A DNA stretch of 34,455 nucleotides from Sphingomonas bacterium (GCF_028293085.1 NZ_JAQGLC010000192.1:1-34455), one strand, 5' to 3'; shown: positions 1 through 7,866, counted from the first letter of the stretch. The notes: generated by a model from the sequence alone, not told the origin. Numbers and translations are program-made.

Positions 1-525
1 GATAATGATCCGACGATCTTCTTCGAGCCCAAGCGCATCTATAACGGCCCGTTCGACGGCCATTGGGACAAGCCGACCCAGAACTGGTCGCTGCATCCCG
101 CGGGCGAGGTGCCGACCGGCTATTACAAGATCGAGCTGGGCAAGGCGAAGATCGTCCGCCCGGGCGAGGCGCTGACTATCCTCGCCTATGGCACGATGGT
201 CCATGTCTGCCTGGCGGTGATCGCCGAGACCGGCGTGGATGCCGAGGTGATCGATCTGCGCACCCTGGTGCCGCTCGATATCGAGACGATCGAGACGTCG
301 GTGAAAAAGACCGGCCGCTGCATGATCGTGCACGAGGCGACCCGCACCAGCGGCTTCGGCGCCGAGCTGTCGGCGCTCGTCCAGGAACGCTGTTTCTACC
401 ATCTCGAGGCGCCGATCGAGCGCGTCACCGGCTTCGACACGCCCTATCCGCACAGCCTGGAATGGGCCTATTTCCCGGGACCGGTGCGGATCGGCGAAGC
501 GCTCAAGAAAGTAATGAGGACCTGA
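1..525 (+). CDS. bkdA2: Branched-chain 2-oxoacid dehydrogenase E1 component, beta subunit (3' part)
   Basis: The reading frame is open from the first base, so only the C-terminal 174 residues are present. This is the beta subunit of the thiamine-diphosphate E1 enzyme, which decarboxylates branched-chain 2-oxoacids and passes the acyl group to lipoyl-E2. The visible part holds the end of the pyrimidine-binding domain (FEPKRIYNGPF) and the transketolase C-terminal domain (ILAYGTMVHVCLAV, VIDLRTLVPLD, IVHEATRTSGFGAEL). The IYNGPF region and the spacing match the BCKDH type better than pyruvate dehydrogenase E1 beta. Its TGA overlaps the E2 ATG by one base, so the two are translationally coupled. 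The E1 alpha gene should lie upstream, outside the window. Substrate assignment is by family. Confidence 0.9.
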   Translation, partial: DNDPTIFFEPKRIYNGPFDGHWDKPTQNWSLHPAGEVPTGYYKIELGKAKIVRPGEALTILAYGTMVHVCLAVIAETGVDAEVIDLRTLVPLDIETIETSVKKTGRCMIVHEATRTSGFGAELSALVQERCFYHLEAPIERVTGFDTPYPHSLEWAYFPGPVRIGEALKKVMRT

Positions 526-1877
526 TGGCACGCTTCACCTTCAAGCTTCCCGATATCGGCGAAGGCATTTCCGAGGCGGAGATCGTCGCGTGGCACGTCG
601 CCGTTGGCGACCGGGTCGAGGAGGACCAGCAGCTCGCCGACATGATGACCGACAAGGCGACAGTGGAGATGGAATCCCCCGTGGCCGGCATTGTGGTGGA
701 ACTGGCGGGCGAGGTCGGCGACCAGGTGTCGATCGGCGCTGCCCTGGTGATCATCGAGACCGATGCGGTCGAAGGCGAGGGCGCGATCGAGCCGTCGGCC
801 GAGACGGTGGCCGATGTCGCGCCGGGCGATCTGCCTGAAGAGGCGAAGGCTGAGGAAGTCGAGGAACAGATCGAGGCGGAGACGCCGGGGGCGGAGGCGG
901 TAGACTCCACCCAAATGTTCGTTTCGAGCGAAGTCGAGAAACCGGCCCCGGCATCCGTATCAGCTGTCGCGACTACGCTCGACTCGAGCGGTCAGGTCAA
1001 GGCGCCGGTCGCGCAGGCCCGCGTCCTCGCTTCCCCGGCTGTCCGCGCCCGCGCGGCCGATCTCGGCATCGACCTCTCGACCGTGAAGTCGGAAAGCGAC
1101 CGAATCCGCCACGCCGATCTCGACGCCTTTCTCCGCTACGGCAGCGGGCAGGGCTATCACGCCCCCCACGCCTCGCGCGCCCGGCCGGACGAGGCGGTAA
1201 AAGTCATCGGCATGCGCCGCCGCATCGCCGAGAACATGGCCGCCTCCAAGCGCGCCATCCCGCACTTCACCTATGTCGAGGAGATCGACGTCACCGCGCT
1301 GGAGGAGATGCGCGCCGATCTCAACGACAATCGCGGCGCCCGCCCCAAGCTCACCCTGCTCCCGCTGCTGATCGTCGCGATCTGCCGGACGATCCCCGAT
1401 TTCCCGATGATCAATGCCCGTTATGACGACGAGGCCGGCGTGGTCACGCGGCACGGCTCGGTCCATCTCGGCATGGCGACGCAGACCCCCGCCGGCCTGA
1501 TGGTCCCGGTGATCCGCGACGCACAGGACCTGAATGTCTGGCAGCTTGCCAGCGAGATCGGCCGCCTCGCCGAAGCCGCGCGCACCGGCAAGGCGACATC
1601 GTCGGAGCTGTCCGGCTCGACGCTCACCGTCACCTCGCTCGGCCCGCTTGGCGGCATCGCGACGACCCCGGTGATCAACCGGCCCGAGGTCGCGATCATC
1701 GGCCCGAACAAGATCGTCGAGCGCCCCATCTTCCGGGGCGATGACATAGTCCGCGCCAAGCTGATGAACCTGTCGATCAGCTGCGATCACCGCGTCGTCG
1801 ACGGATGGGATGCGGCAAGCTATGTCCAGGCGCTCCGGAAATATCTCGAGACGCCGGTTCTCCTCTTCGCGGACTAA
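525..1877 (+). CDS. bkdB: Dihydrolipoamide acyltransferase (E2) of branched-chain 2-oxoacid dehydrogenase
   Basis: This 450-residue E2 core protein transfers the acyl group from E1 to CoA and scaffolds the complex in the cytoplasm. In order it has one lipoyl domain (about 1-80, lipoyl-lysine K44 in MTDKATVEME), an acidic Ala/Glu-rich linker (about 82-150), a peripheral subunit-binding domain (about 165-203, LASPAVRARAADLGIDL), a second linker, and the 2-oxoacid dehydrogenase acyltransferase domain (about 224-450). That domain ends in the catalytic motif DHRVVDG (H422, D426). I chose the ATG at 525 because it begins at the lipoyl domain and overlaps the E1 beta stop; the upstream in-frame extension is only a shadow of E1 beta. 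A single lipoyl domain is usual for BkdB. An E3 gene does not follow, so E3 is encoded elsewhere. Confidence 0.93.
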   Translation: MARFTFKLPDIGEGISEAEIVAWHVAVGDRVEEDQQLADMMTDKATVEMESPVAGIVVELAGEVGDQVSIGAALVIIETDAVEGEGAIEPSAETVADVAPGDLPEEAKAEEVEEQIEAETPGAEAVDSTQMFVSSEVEKPAPASVSAVATTLDSSGQVKAPVAQARVLASPAVRARAADLGIDLSTVKSESDRIRHADLDAFLRYGSGQGYHAPHASRARPDEAVKVIGMRRRIAENMAASKRAIPHFTYVEEIDVTALEEMRADLNDNRGARPKLTLLPLLIVAICRTIPDFPMINARYDDEAGVVTRHGSVHLGMATQTPAGLMVPVIRDAQDLNVWQLASEIGRLAEAARTGKATSSELSGSTLTVTSLGPLGGIATTPVINRPEVAIIGPNKIVERPIFRGDDIVRAKLMNLSISCDHRVVDGWDAASYVQALRKYLETPVLLFAD

Positions 1878-1880
1878 AAT

Positions 1881-2531
1881 ATGAATCGCCTCGCCCATGA
1901 TTCGACGGAGGCGCAGCAGCGCACCCTGATGCTGGGCGTGGTGCTGGCGCTGCCGGTCGCGATCGGGCTGTGGTTCGGGATCGATCGGTTGTTGCCGCCG
2001 CTCCCGGGCATGGCGACTCAGACGGCGCGGGCGTTCTTCGCGCTGCACTGCGTGGGCATCGCGGTGCTGCTCGCCTTCCTGCCCGGCATCGAAGCGGTCG
2101 CCCATGAACGCCTCGTCACCCCGGCAATCGATCCGCTGGCGGGCCGGGATTCGCCGCGGATGCTGGTCAACCAGCGCTATGTCCAGAACACGATCGAGCA
2201 GCTCTGGCTGTTCGCGCCGGGCCTGCTGATGCTCGCCGTCCAGGCGCGCGACGGTGGATCGATGCGCGCGGTGGTGGCGACGACGGCGGTGTGGATCGTC
2301 GGGCGCTGGGTGTTCTGGATCGGCTACGCCATCAGTCCGCGTTTCCGCTCGGCCGGGCTGGTCGGCATGTTCCAGAGCCTCATGGTGCTGCTCTATTGCG
2401 TCGGCCGCTTCGGCTATCTCTGGCTCGGCACGCCCGGCGCGGTGCTGCTGATCGCGCCCTTCGCCACGATGGAGCTGATCATCGTCGGCAAGCTCCGCTG
2501 GAACAGGTGGAAGGCCGAAAGCGAGGCCTGA
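1881..2531 (+). CDS. MAPEG-family integral membrane protein
   Basis: This 216-residue protein has four likely membrane segments (about 18-37, 47-68, 105-125 and 165-205). It fits the MAPEG family (membrane-associated proteins in eicosanoid and glutathione metabolism) through the conserved N-x-x-E in QRYVQNTIEQL and the GRWVFWIGY stretch that follows. MAPEG proteins are often glutathione-dependent enzymes, but many bacterial members have no known substrate, so no reaction is assigned. The ATG lies 3 bases after the E2 stop with no clear Shine-Dalgarno, suggesting it is the last gene of the bkd transcript and translated by coupling. It converges with the HPP gene, leaving only 9 bases between the two stop codons. 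Confidence 0.72.
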   Translation: MNRLAHDSTEAQQRTLMLGVVLALPVAIGLWFGIDRLLPPLPGMATQTARAFFALHCVGIAVLLAFLPGIEAVAHERLVTPAIDPLAGRDSPRMLVNQRYVQNTIEQLWLFAPGLLMLAVQARDGGSMRAVVATTAVWIVGRWVFWIGYAISPRFRSAGLVGMFQSLMVLLYCVGRFGYLWLGTPGAVLLIAPFATMELIIVGKLRWNRWKAESEA

Positions 2532-2540
2532 GGCGTCGGC

Positions 2541-3233
2541 TCAGTGCACTCGCCGTCCTTCATGGAAGGCCGCGCGCTGCAGCAACAGGTCCAGATCCTC
2601 GCGGCTGACGTCGAAGGTTTCGCCGAGATCGGCCAGTGCCAGATCGATCGCCTCGGGATGAAAGCCCGGCTCGCGCGCCGGCTCCACGCCCTGCGTCATG
2701 GTCGCGCGATGCGGATAGCTATGGCCGGAGAAACGATGGAAGATCAGCCCGATCGCCACCAGCAGGAACGAGTTGATCGCGACCGGCATGAACGCGAACA
2801 GATAGCCCGCATTGAGGATGGCCGGCCCGCCGATCACAGCGGTCAACGCCACCGCGCCGCCGGGTGGATGCAGGCACCGCAGCAGCGACATTGCCAGGAT
2901 CGCCCCGGCAACCGCGATGCCCGCCACCAGGGCCGAATGGCCGAACAGATGCGCCGTCGTCACGCCGGCCATTGCCGAGACGATATTGCCGCCGAACACC
3001 GCCCAGGGCTGCGCCAGCGGACTCGCCGGCACCGCGAACACCAGGACGGCCGATGCCCCGATCGGTGCGGCGAGGAAGGGAAGCGCCGCCGAGCTCTGCG
3101 GGAGTCGGGTGCAGACGAACGCCGTCAGCGCGATCCCCAGCAACGCACCGATACAGCCGATCACCCGGTCGCGCAGGCTCGCGCCCGCCAGCAATGGCAC
3201 GAAGAGTCGCGGAAAAGATCTGCCCTGGCTCAT
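2541..3233 (-). CDS. HPP-family membrane protein
   Basis: This 230-residue protein has the signature motif HPPGGA at 122-127, in the stretch RCLHPPGGAVALT. It has about four to five hydrophobic segments (24-41, 50-70, 80-97, 101-118 and 135-160) and a soluble C-terminal tail of about 60 acidic residues. Some HPP-family members have been linked to nitrite transport in chloroplasts and cyanobacteria; bacterial members are mostly uncharacterised, and some carry CBS domains, absent here. I chose the ATG at 3233 (MSQGRSFPRL) rather than an upstream in-frame codon because the extension is arginine-rich and unlike a membrane protein N-terminus. No operon partner lies on this strand. Confidence 0.78.
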   Translation of the reverse strand: MSQGRSFPRLFVPLLAGASLRDRVIGCIGALLGIALTAFVCTRLPQSSAALPFLAAPIGASAVLVFAVPASPLAQPWAVFGGNIVSAMAGVTTAHLFGHSALVAGIAVAGAILAMSLLRCLHPPGGAVALTAVIGGPAILNAGYLFAFMPVAINSFLLVAIGLIFHRFSGHSYPHRATMTQGVEPAREPGFHPEAIDLALADLGETFDVSREDLDLLLQRAAFHEGRRVH

Positions 3234-3364
3234 CGGCGCTCCGTTCGGCAGGCGGGTGCCGTGCGGGCGCCTGAGTGTCAGGTGGCGTCGCAATGTCAAT
3301 ATTTCGCGACGGCACCCTCCCGCCTTCTCGCGCGTTCTCCCATGCTAACCAAGACGAGGTCCGC

Positions 3365-4084
3365 ATGTCCGCACCGCTCGCTGAATGGAAGGTCCTGCCT
3401 CATGGCAGGCTGACCGAAGCCGCCCCCAACATCCTCACCGTCACCGGCACGATCCACATGCCGATCGGCGATTTCCCGCGACGCATGACGATCGTCCGCC
3501 TGCAGGACGGCCGCCTCGTAATCTATAATGCGATCGCGCTCGACGAGGCGCAGATGCGCGAGATCGAGGCGTTCGGCGATCCGGCGTTCCTGATTGTGCC
3601 CAATGATCATCACCGCCTGGATGCCGGCATCTGGAAGGAACGCTATCCCGCGCTCCATGTCGTCACGCCCCCGGCCGCGCGCGAAAAGGTCGAGGAGACG
3701 GTCGCGGTCGACACGACCAGCGGCGATTTCGGCGACCCCAACGTGACCTGGATCGTCGTGCCCGGCACCCGGTCCGGCGAGGCCGCGCTGCAGGTCGACG
3801 GCCTCACCGGCACGACGCTGATCCTCAACGACATCGTCGGCAATATCCGCGGTACGCACGGCTTTGGCGGCTGGCTTCTCCGGATGATGGGCTTTGCCGG
3901 AGACGAACCGCACGTCCCCGCGCCGGTGAAGCGGATGATGGTCGGGCACAAGGCCGATCTCGCCGCGCAGCTCCGCGCCTGGGCGGCGCTGCCGAACCTG
4001 AAGCGCATCATCGTATCGCACGGCGAGACGATCGAGGACGATCCGGCCGGCACGTTGACTGCGCTCGCGAAGGCACTGGAATAA
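3365..4084 (+). CDS. DUF4336-like protein (metallo-beta-lactamase-fold relative)
   Basis: This is a soluble protein of 239 residues with no signal peptide. The layout resembles DUF4336: an N-terminal strand pair (ILTVTGTIHMPIGDFPRRMT), then FLIVPNDHHRLDAGIWKERYP, then VTPPAAREKVEETV, and a late ILNDIVGNI followed by IVSHGETIEDDP. The family is distantly related to metallo-beta-lactamases, and the NDHHRLD and VSHGE segments sit where metal-binding histidines would be. The full HxHxDH motif is absent, so catalysis is uncertain. The ATG at 3365 follows a GAGG Shine-Dalgarno (about 3355) at suitable spacing. It is divergent from the HPP gene and is followed 87 bases later by the ProC-like gene. 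I assign no function. Confidence 0.62.
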   Translation: MSAPLAEWKVLPHGRLTEAAPNILTVTGTIHMPIGDFPRRMTIVRLQDGRLVIYNAIALDEAQMREIEAFGDPAFLIVPNDHHRLDAGIWKERYPALHVVTPPAAREKVEETVAVDTTSGDFGDPNVTWIVVPGTRSGEAALQVDGLTGTTLILNDIVGNIRGTHGFGGWLLRMMGFAGDEPHVPAPVKRMMVGHKADLAAQLRAWAALPNLKRIIVSHGETIEDDPAGTLTALAKALE

Positions 4085-4125
4085 AGTCTTTGCCGTGACA
4101 GCGTCATGCCAGCCTGCCTCCTTAT

Positions 4126-4154
4126 CGTCCCGGAAAGACAGCGCCGCCGGGACG
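4126..4154 (+). promoter_or_regulatory. Hairpin in the leader of the ProC-like gene
   Basis: CGTCCCGG (4126-4133) and CCGGGACG (4147-4154) form an 8-bp perfect inverted repeat with a 13-base loop. It ends 17 bases before the ATG at 4172 and just upstream of a GGGAG Shine-Dalgarno. It may end upstream transcripts or act as a leader structure; it has no following T-run. Confidence 0.3.
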
Positions 4155-4171
4155 CTCGACGGGAGCATCGC

Positions 4172-4951
4172 ATGAACCTCGGCTTCGTCGGCACGGGTAC
4201 CATCAGCGCAGCAATCGTCCGCGGCCTCGGCGCGGCATTCGGCGAGGGCTCCACCATCCATCTTTCGCCCCGCGGCGCGGATATCGCGGCGGGGCTGGCA
4301 CGCCAATTCCCGCATGTGCGCGTCGCCGCCTCCAACCAGGCCGTGCTCGACGCCAGCCAGGTCGTGATGCTCGCGGTCCGTCCACAGATTGCGACGGACG
4401 TGATCGGCGATCTGGCCTTCCGCCCCGATCATCATGTGATCAGCCTGATCGCGACCTTCTCGCTTGAAACCCTCGCCGATCTCGTCGCGCCCGCGCGGAC
4501 GGTCACCAGGGCCGTGCCGCTTCCCGCCGTGGCGCTCGGCCGGGGGCCGACGGCGATCTTTCCGCCCGATCCCGTCGCCGCAGGATTGTTCGATCGGACC
4601 GGTTCGTCGATCCAGGTCGACAGCGCCGACAGGTTCGATGCCCTTAGCGCCGCGACCGCGACGATGGCTTCCTATTTCGCCTTCGCCGATTCGATCGCGT
4701 GCTGGCTCACCGCCCAGGGCGTCGCGGCGCCGGACAGCCGTCGCTATGTCGCGGCGATCTTCGAAGGGCTCGCGGCAACTGCCGCCGCCGCGTCCGATCA
4801 GGGCTTCGCGTCGCTGGCCACCGAACACGCGACCCTGGGCGGCCTCAACGAGCAGTTGCTGAAGCGCCTGGATGGCGGGTTGAACGCCAGCCTCCAGCAT
4901 GGGCTGGACGAAATCCTGTCGAGGATCCGGGCTGGATCGGCCTCCGGCTGA
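4172..4951 (+). CDS. Pyrroline-5-carboxylate reductase-like oxidoreductase
   Basis: This 259-residue protein has the ProC architecture: an N-terminal Rossmann domain with the dinucleotide-binding GFVGTGTISAAI at residues 4-15 and the strand VVMLAVRPQ, followed by a helical dimerisation domain (about 155-259). ProC reduces pyrroline-5-carboxylate to proline using NAD(P)H. In classical ProC the C-terminal domain carries a near-invariant SPGGTT-type motif; here the corresponding place reads HATLGGLNEQL, so the substrate may differ. It is therefore left without a symbol and is probably not the housekeeping proline gene. The ATG at 4172 follows GGGAG at 8 bases and starts directly on the Rossmann strand. 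A CtrA-type box lies just downstream. Confidence 0.68.
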   Translation: MNLGFVGTGTISAAIVRGLGAAFGEGSTIHLSPRGADIAAGLARQFPHVRVAASNQAVLDASQVVMLAVRPQIATDVIGDLAFRPDHHVISLIATFSLETLADLVAPARTVTRAVPLPAVALGRGPTAIFPPDPVAAGLFDRTGSSIQVDSADRFDALSAATATMASYFAFADSIACWLTAQGVAAPDSRRYVAAIFEGLAATAAAASDQGFASLATEHATLGGLNEQLLKRLDGGLNASLQHGLDEILSRIRAGSASG

Positions 4952-4974
4952 TTCGCTTTCCTGCGATTGGGAAA

Positions 4975-5004
4975 TTAACGAAAAATTAACTAATGTGGAT
5001 TAAC
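4975..5004 (+). promoter_or_regulatory. CtrA-type binding site and promoter for the downstream small RNA
   Basis: TTAA (4975-4978), a 7-base spacer, and TTAAC (4986-4990) exactly match the CtrA consensus TTAA-N7-TTAAC. A further TTAAC lies at 5000-5004. The site is AT-rich in a GC-rich background. If transcription starts near 5012, the box is centred about 30 bases upstream, which is typical for CtrA-activated promoters. It could also regulate nothing but this intergenic transcript, since the next plus-strand gene is far downstream. Confidence 0.6.
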
Positions 5005-5011
5005 TATTGAA

Positions 5012-5080
5012 GGGTGGGCGTCCCCCCTCGATTGCCCATGCGGAGCCCCGGTCGCCCCCTCTTGGCCGGGGCTCCTCTGC
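5012..5080 (+). ncRNA. Probable small RNA with two hairpins bearing C-rich loops
   Basis: Hairpin 1 is TGGGC (5015-5019) pairing with GCCCA (5034-5038). Its 14-base loop contains CCCCCCTC. Hairpin 2 is GGAGCCCCGG (5042-5051) pairing perfectly with CCGGGGCTCC (5066-5075). Its 14-base loop contains GCCCCCTC. The shared CCCCCTC is complementary to GAGGGGG, so the loops look like anti-Shine-Dalgarno elements, the plan of known alphaproteobacterial small RNAs such as the mmgR/suhB (RF00519) group. No long open frame is present on this strand. Hairpin 2 may be the terminator, although the following T content is weak. The exact ends are estimated. An alternative reading is a terminator for the convergent gene ending at 5127. 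Confidence 0.55.
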
Positions 5081-5126
5081 ATCAACGCGGCATCGACCAT
5101 TTGCCGCGGCAACGCCCGGAACAGCC

Positions 5127-6323
5127 TCAGGCGGCGGCAGGCTTCGCGCCAGCCGGCTGCCGGGTCAGCAAGGCGATCCCCAGATAGGCGCCCAGCGCCG
5201 AGACCACGAAGACGAATGCCGCGCCCACCGTCACCGAGAAGGTGAAGGGCAAGGTGCGGATGCCGACGACATACATGGCGAAGACGAGGATCCCTGTCAG
5301 CAGCGACACGCCCAGGTCGCGGGCCCAGCGCCGCCGGTGGCTGCCTTGGAAGCGGAGCACGCCGCCGATCAGCGAGCCGAACAGGCTCGCCATGGCGGTC
5401 AGGATCGGCAACTGGAATTCGACCCCGGTCTCGACCTCGGCGACGCCCGGGCTCGATACGATGATCCTCGTCTTGCCCGGCGCTGCGGAGCGCAGCCTGG
5501 CGTGGGCGGTCCCCCTGGCGTCGAACACCGCGTCGGCATCGGTGAGATAGCCCGATGGCGAGGCCCTGAACGCGACCGGTCGCCCGGCCAGCGCCTTGGA
5601 TCCGAGCGACGTCACTTGCACGTCGACATCCTCCAGCCCGAACGCATCGATCGTCGATCGCGATGTCGCGACCCGAAGTTCGGGCGCGACCGACAAGGTG
5701 ACGGGCACGCCGTTCGGGTCGAACGAGGACACGACATGGACGATCACTTCGTCGAGCGGGGATCGGGTCGCGATGGCGAACGATTTGAACGGCGGGCTCA
5801 CCCGGTCGACGACGATCTCGGCGGGCGTGGCCATGCCTTCTTCGAGCACCTGGAAGGTGATCGGATCGCCCAGCTTCCCCCCGGCGCCGCCAAGGTTGGC
5901 AATGTCCGCCACGCCGACCCGGATCGTGGTCGCGAACAGGCCGTCGCTGCCGCGCGCGAGGCTGCCGCCGGGCAGGACGAACGCCTTCAGCTGGGCTTCC
6001 GGGCCGGCGGGCGACTGCTGGCGGACAATGCCCTTGAAGAGGCCGGGATTGCCGCCCGACGCCCGGACGAGCGGCAACAGCTTGATCCGCGACGCGACGA
6101 TGCGCTCGTCGGCGGGCGTGAGCGAGGTTACCACCGACTCGCCCTTTATGGGGCTCGCGACCTGCACCAGCGGCACCGCAGCCATGAGGGCCGGGCTCGA
6201 TACCCGGTCCGGCACGACCTTGGCCGGTGCGACGCGGACTTGCCGACTGATCCGGTCGAGCGATTGCGTCCGCCCCGCGGCGGCAAAGACGGCCATCGTC
6301 ATGGCGGTCGCAAATACGGCCAT
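5127..6323 (-). CDS. Exported protein with Ig-like domain and C-terminal membrane segments
   Basis: I do not recognise a named family. The protein has 398 residues from the ATG at 6323. It begins with a signal peptide-like stretch (AVFATAMTMAVFAAAGRTQS), followed by an extended soluble region of about 290 residues rich in beta-strand patterns. One part (about 205-300; LAGRPVAFRASPSGYLTDAD, LRSAAPGKTRIIVSSPG) resembles a bacterial Ig-like (Big_1/invasin-type) domain. Three hydrophobic segments (about 302-322, 335-352 and 360-384) and a short Ala/Pro tail end the protein, so the Ig-like region probably faces the periplasm. The start is uncertain: the frame is open upstream to 6437, and basic residues (TKRAR) precede the chosen Met with no clear Shine-Dalgarno. 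Confidence 0.6.
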   Translation of the reverse strand: MAVFATAMTMAVFAAAGRTQSLDRISRQVRVAPAKVVPDRVSSPALMAAVPLVQVASPIKGESVVTSLTPADERIVASRIKLLPLVRASGGNPGLFKGIVRQQSPAGPEAQLKAFVLPGGSLARGSDGLFATTIRVGVADIANLGGAGGKLGDPITFQVLEEGMATPAEIVVDRVSPPFKSFAIATRSPLDEVIVHVVSSFDPNGVPVTLSVAPELRVATSRSTIDAFGLEDVDVQVTSLGSKALAGRPVAFRASPSGYLTDADAVFDARGTAHARLRSAAPGKTRIIVSSPGVAEVETGVEFQLPILTAMASLFGSLIGGVLRFQGSHRRRWARDLGVSLLTGILVFAMYVVGIRTLPFTFSVTVGAAFVFVVSALGAYLGIALLTRQPAGAKPAAA

Positions 6324-6478
6324 GCAAAGCCGGGCGCGTTTCGTAGGAATGGCGCATCCCCCGATGAGAGGAGGGGAAAGTAAACCAGCTCCGGCGACGC
6401 GTACAGAGGCCGCGCGAGCCGAAGTAACCGAATGCAATTGTAACCGTCAGTAGTTCGGATCGCGCGCTTCGCCTTGCG

Positions 6479-7744
6479 TCAGGGCCGCTGCAGCAACGCC
6501 ACCGTCCCATGCCCGCCATCGGCGCACACGCTGACGACTGCCCAGGTTCCGCCCGGCCTGGCCCATAATTCCTTCACCGCCTGGCTGAAATCGCGCGCGC
6601 CGGTCGCGGCGAAGGGATGGCCGATCGCCACCGATCCGCCGTTCGGATTGACCCGGTCCCAGGGGAAGGGCCCGAACTCGAAATCCACGCCCGCCCGGTC
6701 GCGCGTCCAGCCCGGCTTCTCCAGCGCGGCGACATTGGCCAGCACCTGCGCCGAGAAAGCCTCATGGATCTCCCACAAGGCGACGTCCTCGTACCGCAAA
6801 CCGTGCCGCGCCAGCAGCCGGGGGATGGCGAAGCTCGGCGCCATCAGCAGCCCGTCCTTGGCATGGTCGACCGCGGCGATCTCGTGATCGACGAGCTCGG
6901 CATAAGGCGTGCCCTCGGGCAGCCGCTTCAGCCCCGCCCCGGTCGCGACCCAGCAGGCCGCCGCGCCATCGGTGATCGGCGAGCTGTTGCCCGCGGTCAG
7001 CGTGCCTTTGCCGCTGGTCTTGTCGAAGGCGAGCGGCAGCGTCGCGAGCTTCTCCGCCGAGGTGTCGGCGCGGGGATTGGCGTCGCGCGCGATCTCGGGC
7101 AGCGGGATGACGAGATCGTCGAAAAAGCCGCTCTCCCACCCCGCGACCGCGCGCTGGTGGCTCTTCAGCGACCACTCGTCCTGCGCCTCGCGGCCGATCG
7201 ACCAGATCTGCGCGGTCTCCTCCATATGGTCGCCCATGGTGCGGCCTGTGATGCGGTTGGCGAAGCCCTTGATCGGCAGGACGAGATCGTTCGGCGTCAG
7301 CGCCTGCAGCGCGGCGAGTGCCTCGGCCGGGTTGGTACGGAACAGCTTCACGATCCGCTTCGACGCCTCGAGCTTCAGTCCGATCGGCGGGTTGCTCATC
7401 ACTTCGGAGCCGCCGACCATGGCCAGGTCCTTGTCGCCGCCGAGCATCCCGCCCGCCGCGAACGCCGCCACCATCGAGGTCGAACAGGCCAGCACCGCCG
7501 AGAAGGACGGCACGGTCGGGTCGAGCCCCGCATCGAGCCAGATCTCGCGGCCGATATTGCTCCAGCCGAGGCTCGGGATCACCGTCCCCCACACGAACAG
7601 ATCGGGCAGCGCCTTCGCCGCCATCGCCCTGGCGACCGGCACCGCCAGCGTGATCGCGTCATGATCGGCCAGCGCCCCGCCGCCGCGTCCGAACGGGGTG
7701 CGAAGGCCGGCGGCGATATAGATGGGTTGGGCGAAGCGCTGCAT
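6479..7744 (-). CDS. Acetyl-CoA C-acyltransferase (FadI-like thiolase)
   Basis: This 421-residue thiolase cleaves 3-ketoacyl-CoA with CoA, or runs the condensation in reverse. The catalytic triad is intact: acylated cysteine C87 (AVLACSTSMVA), H376 in GHPF, and C407 in SVCADGGHG. The HEAFS motif (WEIHEAFSAQ) is also present. The length and the insert GRTMGDHMEETAQIWSIGRE match the FadI-type long thiolases rather than biosynthetic acetoacetyl-CoA thiolases. The ATG at 7744 follows a GGGAGA Shine-Dalgarno. It is divergent from the ArsR operon across 127 bases and could share its control region. With the second thiolase at 10263-11459 and the BCKDH genes, it fits fatty acid or branched-chain acyl-CoA breakdown. 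Confidence 0.88.
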   Translation of the reverse strand: MQRFAQPIYIAAGLRTPFGRGGGALADHDAITLAVPVARAMAAKALPDLFVWGTVIPSLGWSNIGREIWLDAGLDPTVPSFSAVLACSTSMVAAFAAGGMLGGDKDLAMVGGSEVMSNPPIGLKLEASKRIVKLFRTNPAEALAALQALTPNDLVLPIKGFANRITGRTMGDHMEETAQIWSIGREAQDEWSLKSHQRAVAGWESGFFDDLVIPLPEIARDANPRADTSAEKLATLPLAFDKTSGKGTLTAGNSSPITDGAAACWVATGAGLKRLPEGTPYAELVDHEIAAVDHAKDGLLMAPSFAIPRLLARHGLRYEDVALWEIHEAFSAQVLANVAALEKPGWTRDRAGVDFEFGPFPWDRVNPNGGSVAIGHPFAATGARDFSQAVKELWARPGGTWAVVSVCADGGHGTVALLQRP

Positions 7745-7823
7745 GTCGAGATCTCCCTCGTTTCGACTCCGATCTGGTTGCGCTGGGCCAGTCCCGCAAG
7801 CGCTTTGGGCCAAGAAGAATCAT

Positions 7824-7839
7824 TCAACCGACAAGTTGA
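7824..7839. promoter_or_regulatory. Candidate ArsR-family operator
   Basis: TCAAC (7824-7828) and GTTGA (7835-7839) form an inverted repeat with a 6-base spacer, overlapping the -35 element of the ArsR gene promoter. Position and symmetry suit autorepression and possible control of the divergent thiolase. The arms are short, so this is only a candidate. Confidence 0.4.
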
Positions 7840-7866
7840 CAATCACGCTCCTGCTCGTCATATTAT
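7836..7866 (+). promoter_or_regulatory. Sigma-70-type promoter of the ArsR operon, apparently leaderless
   Basis: A perfect -35 TTGACA (7836-7841) is followed after 19 bases by TATTAT (7861-7866). The A of the ATG is at 7872, six bases after the -10 element, so transcription should start at or next to the start codon. No Shine-Dalgarno sequence precedes the ATG, consistent with a leaderless mRNA. The 19-base spacing is longer than ideal. Confidence 0.55.

Noticed and set aside
3296..4900. Long minus-strand open frames opposite plus-strand genes (several of 300-700 codons across the window)
   Set aside because: They are high-GC shadow frames: Arg/Asp/Gly-rich, without domains, and they lie exactly opposite well-supported genes.
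6425..6460. Direct repeat CGGTTAC spaced 16 bases upstream of the Ig-like protein gene
   Set aside because: It does not fit a known promoter or operator and is far from the chosen start.
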